Positions 1 to 5,262 are shown, counted from the stretch's first letter. The stretch: 5,262 bases of DNA from RGIG5270 sp045657185 (GCA_045657185.1 JAZOSO010000193.1:1-5262), one strand, 5' to 3'. The notes: generated by a model from the letters alone, not told the origin. Translations and numbers: made by a program.

Positions 1-1254
1 CAAGCGTTTAATTACGCTTTCAGCTTCAGCGGCAATAACATTACAAAAATTATCATCATTGGGATAACGGCTGCATGCCATCATAAAATCCTGCCAAACC
101 ATGATGCCGTTTTTATCACAGAAATCATAAAAGCTCTCATCTTCATAAATCCCGCCGCCCCAAATTCTTATCATATTGCAATTCAAATCGCATGCTCTCC
201 TGAGTATTTCCGTCTGCCGCAGAGAATCGCTTGAATGTAATGCATCAGACGGAACGTGATTAAACCCCAATACCCGAATCGGAACATTATTTATATATAT
301 CTGAAAATCAGGTTCTGCAGAATCTGTTGCAACCTTCAAGGCTTTCAGGCGTATATCACGGATTCCGTAATTAAAACTCTGTTCTGCAAGTATTTCAGAA
401 GTTGAACTGCGCAAAAGTTTAACCGATACTGAATATAAATAAGGCTTGCCGTAAGAGCGCGGTGACCAGAACTTGGGATTGAATACAGGGAAACGGACTA
501 ATCCCTGTGCTGAAAAAACTGTATTTTCCGCATGAAAAACTGAATCTTCACAAACACCGTCAACAGTTATTTTCAAATCGTCAATACTGTATTCACTGCT
601 TTCTATTCTGAAAGTATAAACAAGTCTTGCCGCATCATCATATCTGCGTTCCTGCTGTAAATATCCTTCTATATCAAAAGTATAATTTTTCAGATAAACA
701 TTACGGAAAATCCCCCCCAATGCCATTCTCGGAGCGATATCCCACCCCCACACATGAGCAGGTTTACGCACCCTTAAGACTTCGGAGTTGAAAGCATTCA
801 AACTTAACGCACTTGCCAGATAAGGATATTTACGAAACGCGTTATTGGCACTTGCGATGTGTACAGCTACTTGATTTTTCCCTTTTTTAAGAGCAGACGA
901 AACGTCAAATTTATGAGAAATCATAGCATTTTCCGCAGTTGCGGTCAAAATGCCGTTGACAAATATTGAAGCATAACAGTCAAGACCGTCAAACACCAAT
1001 TCAGTTTTGCCGTCGCCGTCATATTCAAATTCACGCTGATAACACCACTCATAAAACTCATATTTTCGCAGCATCATTGCATTAAGTCCGACATACGGGT
1101 CAGCAATCAAACCGACTGCAAACAGTTCCGACTCGATATTTCCCGGAACAACAGCATTTATCTTTATATCACCTTCAGAAAAAATTTGCGGCGGCGTGCC
1201 GTTTTCCATACGCCCGGCAAGTATCCATGAGCCGTTAAGGTCAATAATTTTCAT
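1..1254 (-). CDS. Beta-mannosidase-like glycoside hydrolase family 2 protein, 3' end beyond window
   Basis: The first 418 codons are visible and the frame runs off the left edge. The start MKIIDLNGSW is typical of GH2 enzymes without a signal peptide, so a cytoplasmic enzyme is likely. A jelly-roll sugar-binding domain comes first. Around residues 167-178 is HVWGWDIAPRMALGG, corresponding to the GWDWGPR region of beta-mannosidase-type GH2 proteins. Residues about 355-397 hold MIRIWGGGIYEDESFYDFCD and IMVWQDFMMACSRYP, the start of the catalytic barrel and highly characteristic of GH2 beta-mannosidases. The acid/base and nucleophile glutamates would lie beyond the edge. The family releases terminal beta-mannose (some members other sugars) from oligosaccharides; the exact substrate is inferred. 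The ATG at 1254 is preceded by AAGGAG five bases upstream. About 260 bases separate it from the reverse transcriptase gene, so it is probably a separate metabolic unit at the edge of the retron locus. Confidence 0.9.
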   Translation of the reverse strand, partial: MKIIDLNGSWILAGRMENGTPPQIFSEGDIKINAVVPGNIESELFAVGLIADPYVGLNAMMLRKYEFYEWCYQREFEYDGDGKTELVFDGLDCYASIFVNGILTATAENAMISHKFDVSSALKKGKNQVAVHIASANNAFRKYPYLASALSLNAFNSEVLRVRKPAHVWGWDIAPRMALGGIFRNVYLKNYTFDIEGYLQQERRYDDAARLVYTFRIESSEYSIDDLKITVDGVCEDSVFHAENTVFSAQGLVRFPVFNPKFWSPRSYGKPYLYSVSVKLLRSSTSEILAEQSFNYGIRDIRLKALKVATDSAEPDFQIYINNVPIRVLGFNHVPSDALHSSDSLRQTEILRRACDLNCNMIRIWGGGIYEDESFYDFCDKNGIMVWQDFMMACSRYPNDDNFCNVIAAEAESVIKRL

Positions 1255-1259
1255 GCAAG

Positions 1260-1265
1260 CTCCTT
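1260..1265 (-). promoter_or_regulatory. Ribosome binding site of the GH2 gene
   Basis: AAGGAG on the minus strand with a 5-nt spacer to the ATG at 1254. It fixes the start of the GH2 gene and shows that this genome uses Shine-Dalgarno initiation. Confidence 0.8.
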
Positions 1266-1491
1266 TTTTATGGCTGTGTTTCCAACTCAGCTGTATCTGT
1301 AATTTTCATTTACCGACCTGCATTGGAAACAGGGCTTTTTTTAAATCATCAAAAAATGTAGCACGCATTAAAAAAAAATCAAACATTCTCAACACAAAAA
1401 ACATTAAAATCCATACATATTACTTTCCCCCCCTATCAGTTTTTTTCTTATATACTTTTGCTTTTTACAAAAAAGTAATAGAATAGATTTT

Positions 1492-1506
1492 TTACTATTA
1501 TAGTAA
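1492..1506. promoter_or_regulatory. Perfect palindrome containing TATAAT on the minus strand
   Basis: Plus strand TTACTAT-T-ATAGTAA is a perfect inverted repeat around one central base. Read on the minus strand it contains TATAAT (1497-1502), which could be a -10 box for the GH2 gene overlapped by an operator-like dyad. No -35 match lies 16-18 bases upstream, and no T tract follows on either strand, so it does not look like a terminator. It sits 12 bases after the RT stop codon. Confidence 0.25.
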
Positions 1507-1517
1507 GTTATCAGCCT

Positions 1518-2471
1518 TTATTGGGAACAGAACCTATTTTTTTGACGAATAAAATAACGCTTGATTTCCAGTAATTGTTTGCGGTATTCGGTAAATTCTG
1601 TATTATTCTTGTCGATACTCCAAACAAAATTTACTTTTCCGAGCAATTTATCCAAATCATTTTCCGTCAGTTTTTGCCAGTCATTTTCCCAATAGCGATT
1701 AAGATAATACATTTTCTGCCGCAACTCTCTGCGCAGTTCTCGCGGAGCTTGCAGTTTTTCATTAACTACAATTCCTGTCACCTCCTGCCGATTATTACGA
1801 TAAAGTACCCGGATTTTTTGATTATTAAGATGCAGTCCGTAAGAACAAAGATTTTCCCGGACAAAAGAAATCAATTTATTTTTCAAATAATCACTTATAT
1901 TGCCCGACAAAGTAATATCATCTGCATAGCGACTGTAATTTACATTCACAAAACGGCAAAATTTTATCATCACATTATCAAATTCGCACAACAGTCGATT
2001 CGCAAGAAACGGACTTGTTACCGCCCCTTGCGGCAAATGTCCCTTAAAAGTGCATAATTTTGCAATAATTCGTGCCGGTTCTTCTGCAATATTCTGCTTC
2101 TTAAAATAATCCCGCACTAAATTGAATTTGACTGCCGGAAAAAAGTTTTTTATATCAAGCCCTATAATTACAGGTTGATTCAGATGTATTTCGGCATTTT
2201 TTATAATATTACGTTTCTTTTCAAAAGCAGTTGCAACTTTTGGAACAGACTCAGAAACAAACTCCTGAAGTATTTTTCGCTGAAGTTTTTTCAGGAGCGG
2301 TGCGGGAGCCTCAATAGTACGGAACTTACCGTTTTTCTTCGGTATTTTATAAACGGTATAAAACTTATCCAAATTATATGTTATAAAATACAACTGCCTG
2401 GTGGTTAGCCTGAGCTTTTCACTGAGCATATTAACTGTTTCTAATTCTTGAGAAAGTTTCCCGCTTATCAT
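1518..2471 (-). CDS. Retron-type reverse transcriptase
   Basis: A 317-residue protein if started at the ATG at 2471, close to the usual length of retron RTs (about 320). It reverse-transcribes the msd part of the adjacent RNA into msDNA, primed from a 2'-OH in msr. Visible motifs, counted from M1 at 2471: YKIPKKNGKFRTIEAP (41-56, RT1); NAEIH (92-96), the retron-specific NAxxH of region X; LDIKNFFPAV (from 105) with the first catalytic Asp; LPQGAVTSPFLAN (146-158); YADD (182-185), the catalytic pair; and EVTGIVV with the VTG (231-233) of region Y that recognises the cognate RNA. The C-terminus (VNFVWSIDKNN) matches the thumb region of simple retron RTs, and no effector domain is fused. The frame is open back to an ATG at 2594, but those 41 extra codons lie inside the structured retron RNA, including a 29-nt repeat that is out of phase with codons. 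No Shine-Dalgarno site precedes either ATG; the ATG at 2429 is a further alternative. Confidence 0.9.
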   Translation of the reverse strand: MISGKLSQELETVNMLSEKLRLTTRQLYFITYNLDKFYTVYKIPKKNGKFRTIEAPAPLLKKLQRKILQEFVSESVPKVATAFEKKRNIIKNAEIHLNQPVIIGLDIKNFFPAVKFNLVRDYFKKQNIAEEPARIIAKLCTFKGHLPQGAVTSPFLANRLLCEFDNVMIKFCRFVNVNYSRYADDITLSGNISDYLKNKLISFVRENLCSYGLHLNNQKIRVLYRNNRQEVTGIVVNEKLQAPRELRRELRQKMYYLNRYWENDWQKLTENDLDKLLGKVNFVWSIDKNNTEFTEYRKQLLEIKRYFIRQKNRFCSQ

Positions 2472-2483
2472 AATATCAAAAAA

Positions 2484-2500
2484 AGCAGGCACTTTTATCA
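2484..2500 (-). repeat. Retron a2 arm (inverted repeat with 2786-2801)
   Basis: On the minus strand this reads TGATAAAAGTGCCTGCT, pairing with a1 over 16 bp with a single bulged C. It is followed directly by more T (run of seven, 2484-2478) and then by the preferred RT start at 2471. Confidence 0.8.
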
Positions 2501-2507
2501 CTCGAAT

Positions 2508-2564
2508 CTCGCTTATCAAGCGAGATATTTTCCCTACTCGCTTGTCAAGCGAGACATTTTCCCT
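2508..2564 (-). repeat. Tandem 29-nt repeat, each copy carrying the same hairpin
   Basis: Copy 1 (2564-2537) and copy 2 (2535-2508) are 28 nt long, separated by one base (period 29), and differ at two positions. Each contains CTCGCTT, a three-base loop (GAC or GAT) and AAGCGAG, giving a 7-bp stem; copy 2 extends to 9 bp (2526-2506). Because 29 is not a multiple of three, the two copies encode unrelated residues in the RT frame, so selection appears to act on the nucleic acid. Confidence 0.85.
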
Positions 2565-2581
2565 GATATCAGGAGAATGTG

Positions 2582-2673
2582 CCTTCCAAAACATCCGCCT
2601 GTGTTTACCTTGCTAAGTATCACATTACTCAATGTGATACGCGGCAAGAAGTACACAGAAGGAGTTTTGAAGG
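2582..2673 (-). other. Long imperfect hairpin, probable core of msd
   Basis: From the base upward, on the minus strand: CCTTCAAAACTCC (2673-2661) pairs with 2596-2582 over 13 bp with two single-base bulges. Then come a 2x2 mismatch, CTGTGT/ACACAG (2658-2653 with 2604-2599), a 4x4 internal loop, CTTGC/GCAAG (2648-2644 with 2613-2609), and a 3x3 internal loop. The top is a perfect 10-bp stem GTATCACATT/AATGTGATAC closed by the loop GAGT (2630-2627). In total 34 bp pair over 92 nt with symmetric internal loops, as in the msd stems copied into msDNA. The ATG at 2594 lies inside its 3' strand, which argues against that start for the RT. Confidence 0.75.
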
Positions 2674-2693
2674 TGCAAGCGACGCCGAGAGCA

Positions 2694-2756
2694 GGTCAAA
2701 ATGACCGCTTGTCAAGCGTTGCCGGACACAATATTCCGGAACGGCGACTCGCCGTT
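2694..2756 (-). other. Cluster of short-loop hairpins, probable msr
   Basis: Four consecutive stems on the minus strand: AACGGCG-AGT-CGCCGTT (2756-2740), CCGGA with an 8-nt loop and TCCGG (2739-2722), CGCTT-GAC-AAGCG (2718-2706), and GGTCA-TTT-TGACC (2706-2694, sharing one G with the previous stem). Several short stem-loops after the branch G are what RT region Y recognises in known msr RNAs. The third stem repeats the core of the hairpin duplicated near a2. The stretch is clearly richer in G+C than the flanking DNA. Confidence 0.6.
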
Positions 2757-2785
2757 CATGTCTGATTTAACTCAAACAATGGTTC

Positions 2786-2801
2786 TGATAAAAGTGCTGC
2801 T
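2786..2801 (-). repeat. Retron a1 arm (inverted repeat with 2484-2500)
   Basis: On the minus strand this reads AGCAGCACTTTTATCA. It is the exact reverse complement of the a2 arm apart from one extra C in a2. This pairing at the two ends of the RNA is the standard retron a1/a2 stem needed for priming. G2785 follows directly and is the natural candidate for the 2'-OH branch nucleotide. Confidence 0.8.
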
Positions 2802-2819
2802 CTATCCTTTCATTTTCAT

Positions 2820-2847
2820 AATGTAGTGTTAAAAATTGCCTTTGCAA
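2820..2847 (-). promoter_or_regulatory. Possible promoter for the retron RNA
   Basis: On the minus strand TTGCAA (2847-2842) and TACATT (2825-2820) are separated by 16 bases, each matching four of six bases of the sigma-70 boxes. Transcription would start roughly 10-15 bases upstream of the a1 arm, a sensible place for a retron RNA. The match is weak in an AT-rich stretch. Confidence 0.3.
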
Positions 2848-2848
2848 T
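2831..2848 (-). terminator. Weak intrinsic terminator after the 37-codon gene
   Basis: On the minus strand ATTGC-AAAG-GCAAT (2848-2835) is a 5-bp stem with a four-base loop, and the run of T beginning at its last base continues to 2831. It lies about 30 bases after the stop at 2879 and would separate the upstream genes from the retron RNA. An AT-only 7-bp hairpin lies just before it. The stem is short, so read-through is likely. Confidence 0.3.
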
Positions 2849-2878
2849 CAAATAAAAATTTATTTGCAAAATATTTTT

Positions 2879-2992
2879 TTACCGTTGAGGTTCGTGCCAT
2901 TCGCTGTTCGGATTTTTGCGGCAGCGACCATTGGTCAAAATACGGATATTCACATGAGAATAGCCGCAATACTTGCAATAAACTCTTACCAT
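2879..2992 (-). CDS. Small CCCH zinc-ribbon-like protein (37 residues)
   Basis: The frame begins MVRVYCKYCGYSHVNIR and ends WHEPQR, with C6-x2-C9, C24 and H33, a spacing that could bind one zinc ion. It is strongly basic in the middle (RCRKNP). The start is supported by AAAGGA with a 7-nt spacer. It lies 52 bases downstream of the acidic 134-residue gene and just before the retron RNA. I recall similar very short YCKYCG-type hypothetical proteins from gut anaerobes, but know of no assigned function. Possible roles are nucleic-acid binding or being a small partner in the defence locus; both are inference. Its ribosome binding site and intact cysteine pattern make a chance ORF unlikely. Confidence 0.7.
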   Translation of the reverse strand: MVRVYCKYCGYSHVNIRILTNGRCRKNPNSEWHEPQR

Positions 2993-2999
2993 GATTTTT

Positions 3000-3005
3000 T
3001 CCTTT
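3000..3005 (-). promoter_or_regulatory. Ribosome binding site of the 37-codon gene
   Basis: AAAGGA on the minus strand with a 7-nt spacer to the ATG at 2992. This is the main evidence that the short frame is translated. Confidence 0.65.
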
Positions 3006-3038
3006 CTATATGATTTTATTTAAATTTCATCCAATGAC

Positions 3039-3058
3039 CAGATTTCAAAATAAATCTG
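3039..3058 (-). other. Hairpin overlapping the end of the 134-residue gene
   Basis: On the minus strand CAGATTT, a six-base loop and AAATCTG form a 7-bp stem that includes the stop codon (3047-3045). No T run follows, so it is not a standard terminator. It may mark mRNA processing or stability, or be chance. Confidence 0.3.
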
Positions 3059-3449
3059 ATTTAAAAATAAACCAACTTGCTTCTACTCCGTCGAATTCAC
3101 CGCCGCCATCCAAACGCATTTGCAATGCGTCTTCATCATCTTCTTCGTCGCTTTCATATGATTCAAAAAAGCATCCATCACGGCTGATCAAGACAGTTTT
3201 TACAAAATGGTATTCCTGATTTTCACTTTCTGTGACAGCTTTGAGATCAACACCTTCGGCTTCAAAAAGCTGTTGCCAATCATAAAGCGGCATATACATC
3301 CTTTGATATACAACTCTACCATCAAGGACATAACGGATAACCGGCATAAATAGAGCATTCTTTTCAATATGAGGGAAGCGAATGTAAAAATCCTTTACTT
3401 CGTACTCATTATAATAAACATGCTCTCCTGTGTGTATATTTAATACCAT
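3045..3449 (-). CDS. Acidic hypothetical protein (134 residues)
   Basis: Not recognised. The first 90 residues look like a compact alpha/beta domain rich in aromatics (VYYNEYEVKDFYIRFP, MYMPLYDWQQLF). A highly acidic stretch, ESDEEDDED, follows at 99-107, then a glycine-rich turn and an aromatic end (SWFIFK). There is no signal peptide or membrane segment. The ATG at 3449 has a near-perfect AGGGAGG with a 7-nt spacer and lies 16 bases after the stop of the HNH protein, so the two are almost certainly co-transcribed. Close coupling to a nuclease gene and the acidic patch would fit a partner or inhibitory protein, but this is only inference from context. Confidence 0.8.
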   Translation of the reverse strand: MVLNIHTGEHVYYNEYEVKDFYIRFPHIEKNALFMPVIRYVLDGRVVYQRMYMPLYDWQQLFEAEGVDLKAVTESENQEYHFVKTVLISRDGCFFESYESDEEDDEDALQMRLDGGGEFDGVEASWFIFKSDLF

Positions 3450-3456
3450 AATCTTA

Positions 3457-3463
3457 CCTCCCT
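3457..3463 (-). promoter_or_regulatory. Strong ribosome binding site of the 134-residue gene
   Basis: AGGGAGG on the minus strand, 7 nt before the ATG at 3449, lying in the short gap after the HNH gene's stop. Such a strong site suggests the small protein is made at a higher level than the nuclease. Confidence 0.8.
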
Positions 3464-3465
3464 AA

Positions 3466-5262
3466 TTAATTCAAATTCCATTTTTCACGAATATAGTTTA
3501 TTGCTTCTACTTTTGAATGCCCGGCAGAATATTCTTCATTCCAATATACCCCACGCATCACGACATTCAACGTTGCTTTGCGTTTGGCACATTCAAAAGT
3601 TTTAAAATCGCAAGTTGCAACAGTGTATGAAGATTCAGTTGAATTTCTCAACGCAAACCATTTGAATTTCTCAAAATCTTCATCTGATTCAACCGGAAAT
3701 TCCATATCATTCATTACATAATACCATTTGCCATGATTGCCGATGCAAGTTTGAATTTCAGAGGCAGTGTCTTTAAAATTTTTATTGATATCAGGAATGG
3801 TTGTAAGAAATTCATTCCACATGAAAACCCCGAAAATCTGTTTGTACATTTTCAAAAATCTTGCAAGTGCAAATTCATTGAATTTATCCGCATTTTCAAT
3901 CCCGGCAATTTTATCGCTGTCAAGATATAATAATTTTTGAGATTCAGGATTATTATCCGGATAATTCTCATTTGGGAAATTATCCTGTCTTGAACGATTT
4001 GTCGTCAATGCAATAGGGACATTATTGCCGCTTGACCAGCACATTTTATCAGTTTTTGCTTCCGATTTATCTTTTGGGAAACAATGATCATAATCCCACG
4101 GACGATTATCTTCGTGCAGATTTTTGAGATTACCGAAATTTTTTGCCAAATATTTTCCGCAGGCAAGTGTAACAAAGTTAAATGATTTACCATTTCCCCA
4201 GTCAAAAGTTTTACCCAAACGCGAATCTATAAAAAGATCTTTTTCTTTGTCTGTGCTGAATTTACCTGTTGCAAGTGCATCCGAATCAATCTCCTGTAAA
4301 ACTTTTTCATCTGCAGGCGGAATTAAATATCCTTCATAGAAACATTCTGCAACAGCTTTTTTCAAAATTGTATCGCATGAATCACCGGAATCATTTGATA
4401 TTGCAGAAATAATTTTTACGGTGGCATTGGTAAGACAGTTTTTATCTCCGTTGACACGGGCATCTTTGCAGAAAAAGCAGAGCAGAAAAATTGTTCCCCA
4501 GAACAGTTTTACATCAACTTTTTTATTGAGAATAATCAATGCTGTTTTCAATATTTCAGACGGCAGCACAGACAAATGGTAAGGCAGTATTTCAATTTTT
4601 TCGTCGAGCTTATTAAATTCCAGTCTATATTGTTCCAGAAGAGCAAAATTATGTTCAATTTTCTGTAAAAACGAATTTAATTTTTCTGATTCATCTTTTT
4701 TGTTTTTGAAAAATATTTTTATGTCATTGGCATTCCAGAATCGATTGATATTTTCCTGATACAAAATGTGAACTGCCAACTGAAAAACTGACTGTGCAAT
4801 CTCTGCCGTATTTTTGAAATTTTTTGAAATACGCTCAAAATATTCCCTTGATTTTTCAATACCGATTTCCTGCAAAGCACTTTTCAAGGCAGAATACGCA
4901 AGTTCAGTTTGAGAAAAAGGCGTGCCTTGTGAGTTCATGCGGCGGAAAAATATATCCAGCCACTCTGCATCAGGATTTTTGAAATATAAATTATTTTCAT
5001 TACAGTTTGATGAAGAAATATTGCCGCCAAGAAGCGGAATCAACGGTAATTCGATAATTTCCAACAGTTTATTCCGCAAATCGGTATAATATTTTTTTTC
5101 AGATTCAGTGAAATCTGCAGGAGCAAATTCATTTTCAAGCAAATCAGTAAATTTGACCATTTTCACCTTATGGCAAGGATATGGTTTGATTGAACCAACT
5201 TGGGGCTTCAAAAAAAGTTGACCTTCGTTTAACCCATTTGCCTTCAAAACCTGTCGTCTTTC
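3466..5262 (-). CDS. DUF262/DUF1524-like HNH nuclease protein, N-terminus beyond window
   Basis: 598 residues are visible and the frame is open to the right edge. A TTG at 5247 is probably internal, because the DUF262 nucleotide-binding motif (DGQQR type) should precede it and is absent. Counting from the first visible codon, DIFFRRMNSQGTPFSQTEL (from about 103) matches the conserved F-x-R-x-N-x-x-G-T-P-L-S end of DUF262 domains. A long helical middle region follows. WDYDHCFPK (389-397) and GNNVPIALTTNRSRQDNFP (412-430) form an HNH pattern of the DUF1524 type, with DH, GN and the later Asn present. The last 170 or so residues are an unrecognised domain. Proteins with this pairing (GmrSD and relatives) act as nucleotide-dependent restriction nucleases, often against modified phage DNA. 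Sitting next to a retron, a defence role is likely; the target is unknown. It heads a same-strand group with the two small genes downstream. Confidence 0.8.
   Translation of the reverse strand, partial: ERRQVLKANGLNEGQLFLKPQVGSIKPYPCHKVKMVKFTDLLENEFAPADFTESEKKYYTDLRNKLLEIIELPLIPLLGGNISSSNCNENNLYFKNPDAEWLDIFFRRMNSQGTPFSQTELAYSALKSALQEIGIEKSREYFERISKNFKNTAEIAQSVFQLAVHILYQENINRFWNANDIKIFFKNKKDESEKLNSFLQKIEHNFALLEQYRLEFNKLDEKIEILPYHLSVLPSEILKTALIILNKKVDVKLFWGTIFLLCFFCKDARVNGDKNCLTNATVKIISAISNDSGDSCDTILKKAVAECFYEGYLIPPADEKVLQEIDSDALATGKFSTDKEKDLFIDSRLGKTFDWGNGKSFNFVTLACGKYLAKNFGNLKNLHEDNRPWDYDHCFPKDKSEAKTDKMCWSSGNNVPIALTTNRSRQDNFPNENYPDNNPESQKLLYLDSDKIAGIENADKFNEFALARFLKMYKQIFGVFMWNEFLTTIPDINKNFKDTASEIQTCIGNHGKWYYVMNDMEFPVESDEDFEKFKWFALRNSTESSYTVATCDFKTFECAKRKATLNVVMRGVYWNEEYSAGHSKVEAINYIREKWNLN

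Larger units (their letters stand above)
1255..1517. other. AT-rich intergenic region upstream of the GH2 gene
   Basis: There is no credible gene between the RT stop and the GH2 start. The stretch is very AT-rich. It contains a perfect 15-base palindrome (1492-1506), a run of seven C (1427-1433), and no convincing intrinsic terminator for the RT. The GH2 promoter should lie here, but no good -35/-10 pair was found. A TGCTACATT stretch on the minus strand near 1355-1365 is a weak extended -10 candidate only. Confidence 0.6.
2484..2801 (-). ncRNA. Retron msr-msd non-coding RNA
   Basis: The region immediately upstream of the retron RT, on the same strand, is folded throughout and ends in complementary arms. 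The a1 arm (2801-2786) and a2 arm (2500-2484) pair over 16 bp with one bulged C. After a1 comes G2785, a candidate branch guanosine, then short hairpins at 2756-2740, 2739-2722, 2718-2706 and 2705-2695 (msr-like). A long imperfect hairpin spans 2673-2582 (msd-like), followed by three hairpins at 2580-2554, 2553-2537 and 2526-2506, then a2. The order a1-msr-msd-a2-RT is that of known retrons. The span of 318 nt is at the long end for the class. The exact msr/msd border and branch G are inferred, because retron RNAs are not conserved enough in sequence to read them off. Confidence 0.8.

Noticed and set aside
1317..1343. Plus-strand CCTG/CAGG stem followed by a T7 run
   Set aside because: The stem is only 4 bp with a 9-base loop, and there is no plus-strand gene to terminate.
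1427..1433. Seven-C run (G7 on the minus strand) before an ATG
   Set aside because: It looks like a Shine-Dalgarno or phase-variable tract, but the ATG it serves opens only 4 codons and it is not inside a gene.
1196..1486. 96-codon plus-strand frame across the GH2 start
   Set aside because: It overlaps the well-supported GH2 start and its ribosome binding site. Its composition is that of translated AT-rich spacer.
1575..2057. 160-codon plus-strand frame
   Set aside because: It lies wholly opposite the RT catalytic core, has low-complexity hydrophobic composition and no ribosome binding site; it is the antisense shadow of the RT.
1518..2471. Group II intron or diversity-generating RT
   Set aside because: There is no maturase or HNH extension and no intron boundaries. 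The LPQGAVTSP motif differs from the SQ motif of diversity-generating RTs, and no template/variable repeat pair is visible, whereas NAxxH and VTG are retron features.
2508..2564. CRISPR array
   Set aside because: The two repeats abut with one base between them and no spacer; they are a tandem duplication.
2448..2765. 105-codon plus-strand frame
   Set aside because: It runs antisense through the structured retron RNA and has no recognisable domain. Openness here follows from the palindromic, more GC-rich sequence.
5245..5247. TTG as the true start of the HNH protein
   Set aside because: The frame stays open to the window edge, no ribosome binding site is seen, and the DUF262 N-terminal part would be missing.

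Overview
The window comes from an AT-rich bacterial genome. All credible genes are on the minus strand and are read from the right edge to the left. Three of the genes have clear Shine-Dalgarno sites. Together with the GH2 glycosidase and a tiny CxxC protein, this is compatible with an uncultured gut- or rumen-type anaerobe, but the window does not fix the phylum. 

In transcription order the layout is as follows. (1) 5262-3466: a large protein cut by the right edge, with the end of a DUF262 (GmrSD/ParB-like) domain and a DUF1524-type HNH nuclease motif. (2) 3449-3045: an acidic 134-residue protein of unknown function, 16 nt downstream with a strong ribosome binding site. (3) 2992-2879: an overlooked 37-codon gene with a C-x2-C...C...H pattern and its own ribosome binding site. 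(4) 2801-2484: a structured region that reads as a retron msr-msd RNA. Its ends pair over 16 bp (a1/a2), several short-loop hairpins follow a1, one long imperfect hairpin of about 92 nt fills the middle, and a tandemly duplicated hairpin precedes a2. (5) 2471-1518: a reverse transcriptase with the retron hallmarks NAxxH and VTG as well as YADD. (6) 1254-1: the first 418 codons of a beta-mannosidase-like GH2 enzyme, cut by the left edge. It is probably ordinary host metabolism bordering the defence locus. 

The main result is an apparently complete retron core (RNA plus RT). The RT's longest open frame, from an ATG at 2594, runs back through the retron RNA. The first 41 codons of that frame overlap a hairpin, a 29-nt tandem repeat and the a2 arm, so the protein more likely starts at the ATG at 2471. 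The DUF262-HNH nuclease and the two small genes upstream are on the same strand. They are candidate effector or accessory genes, or simply neighbours in a defence island; sequence alone does not decide this.
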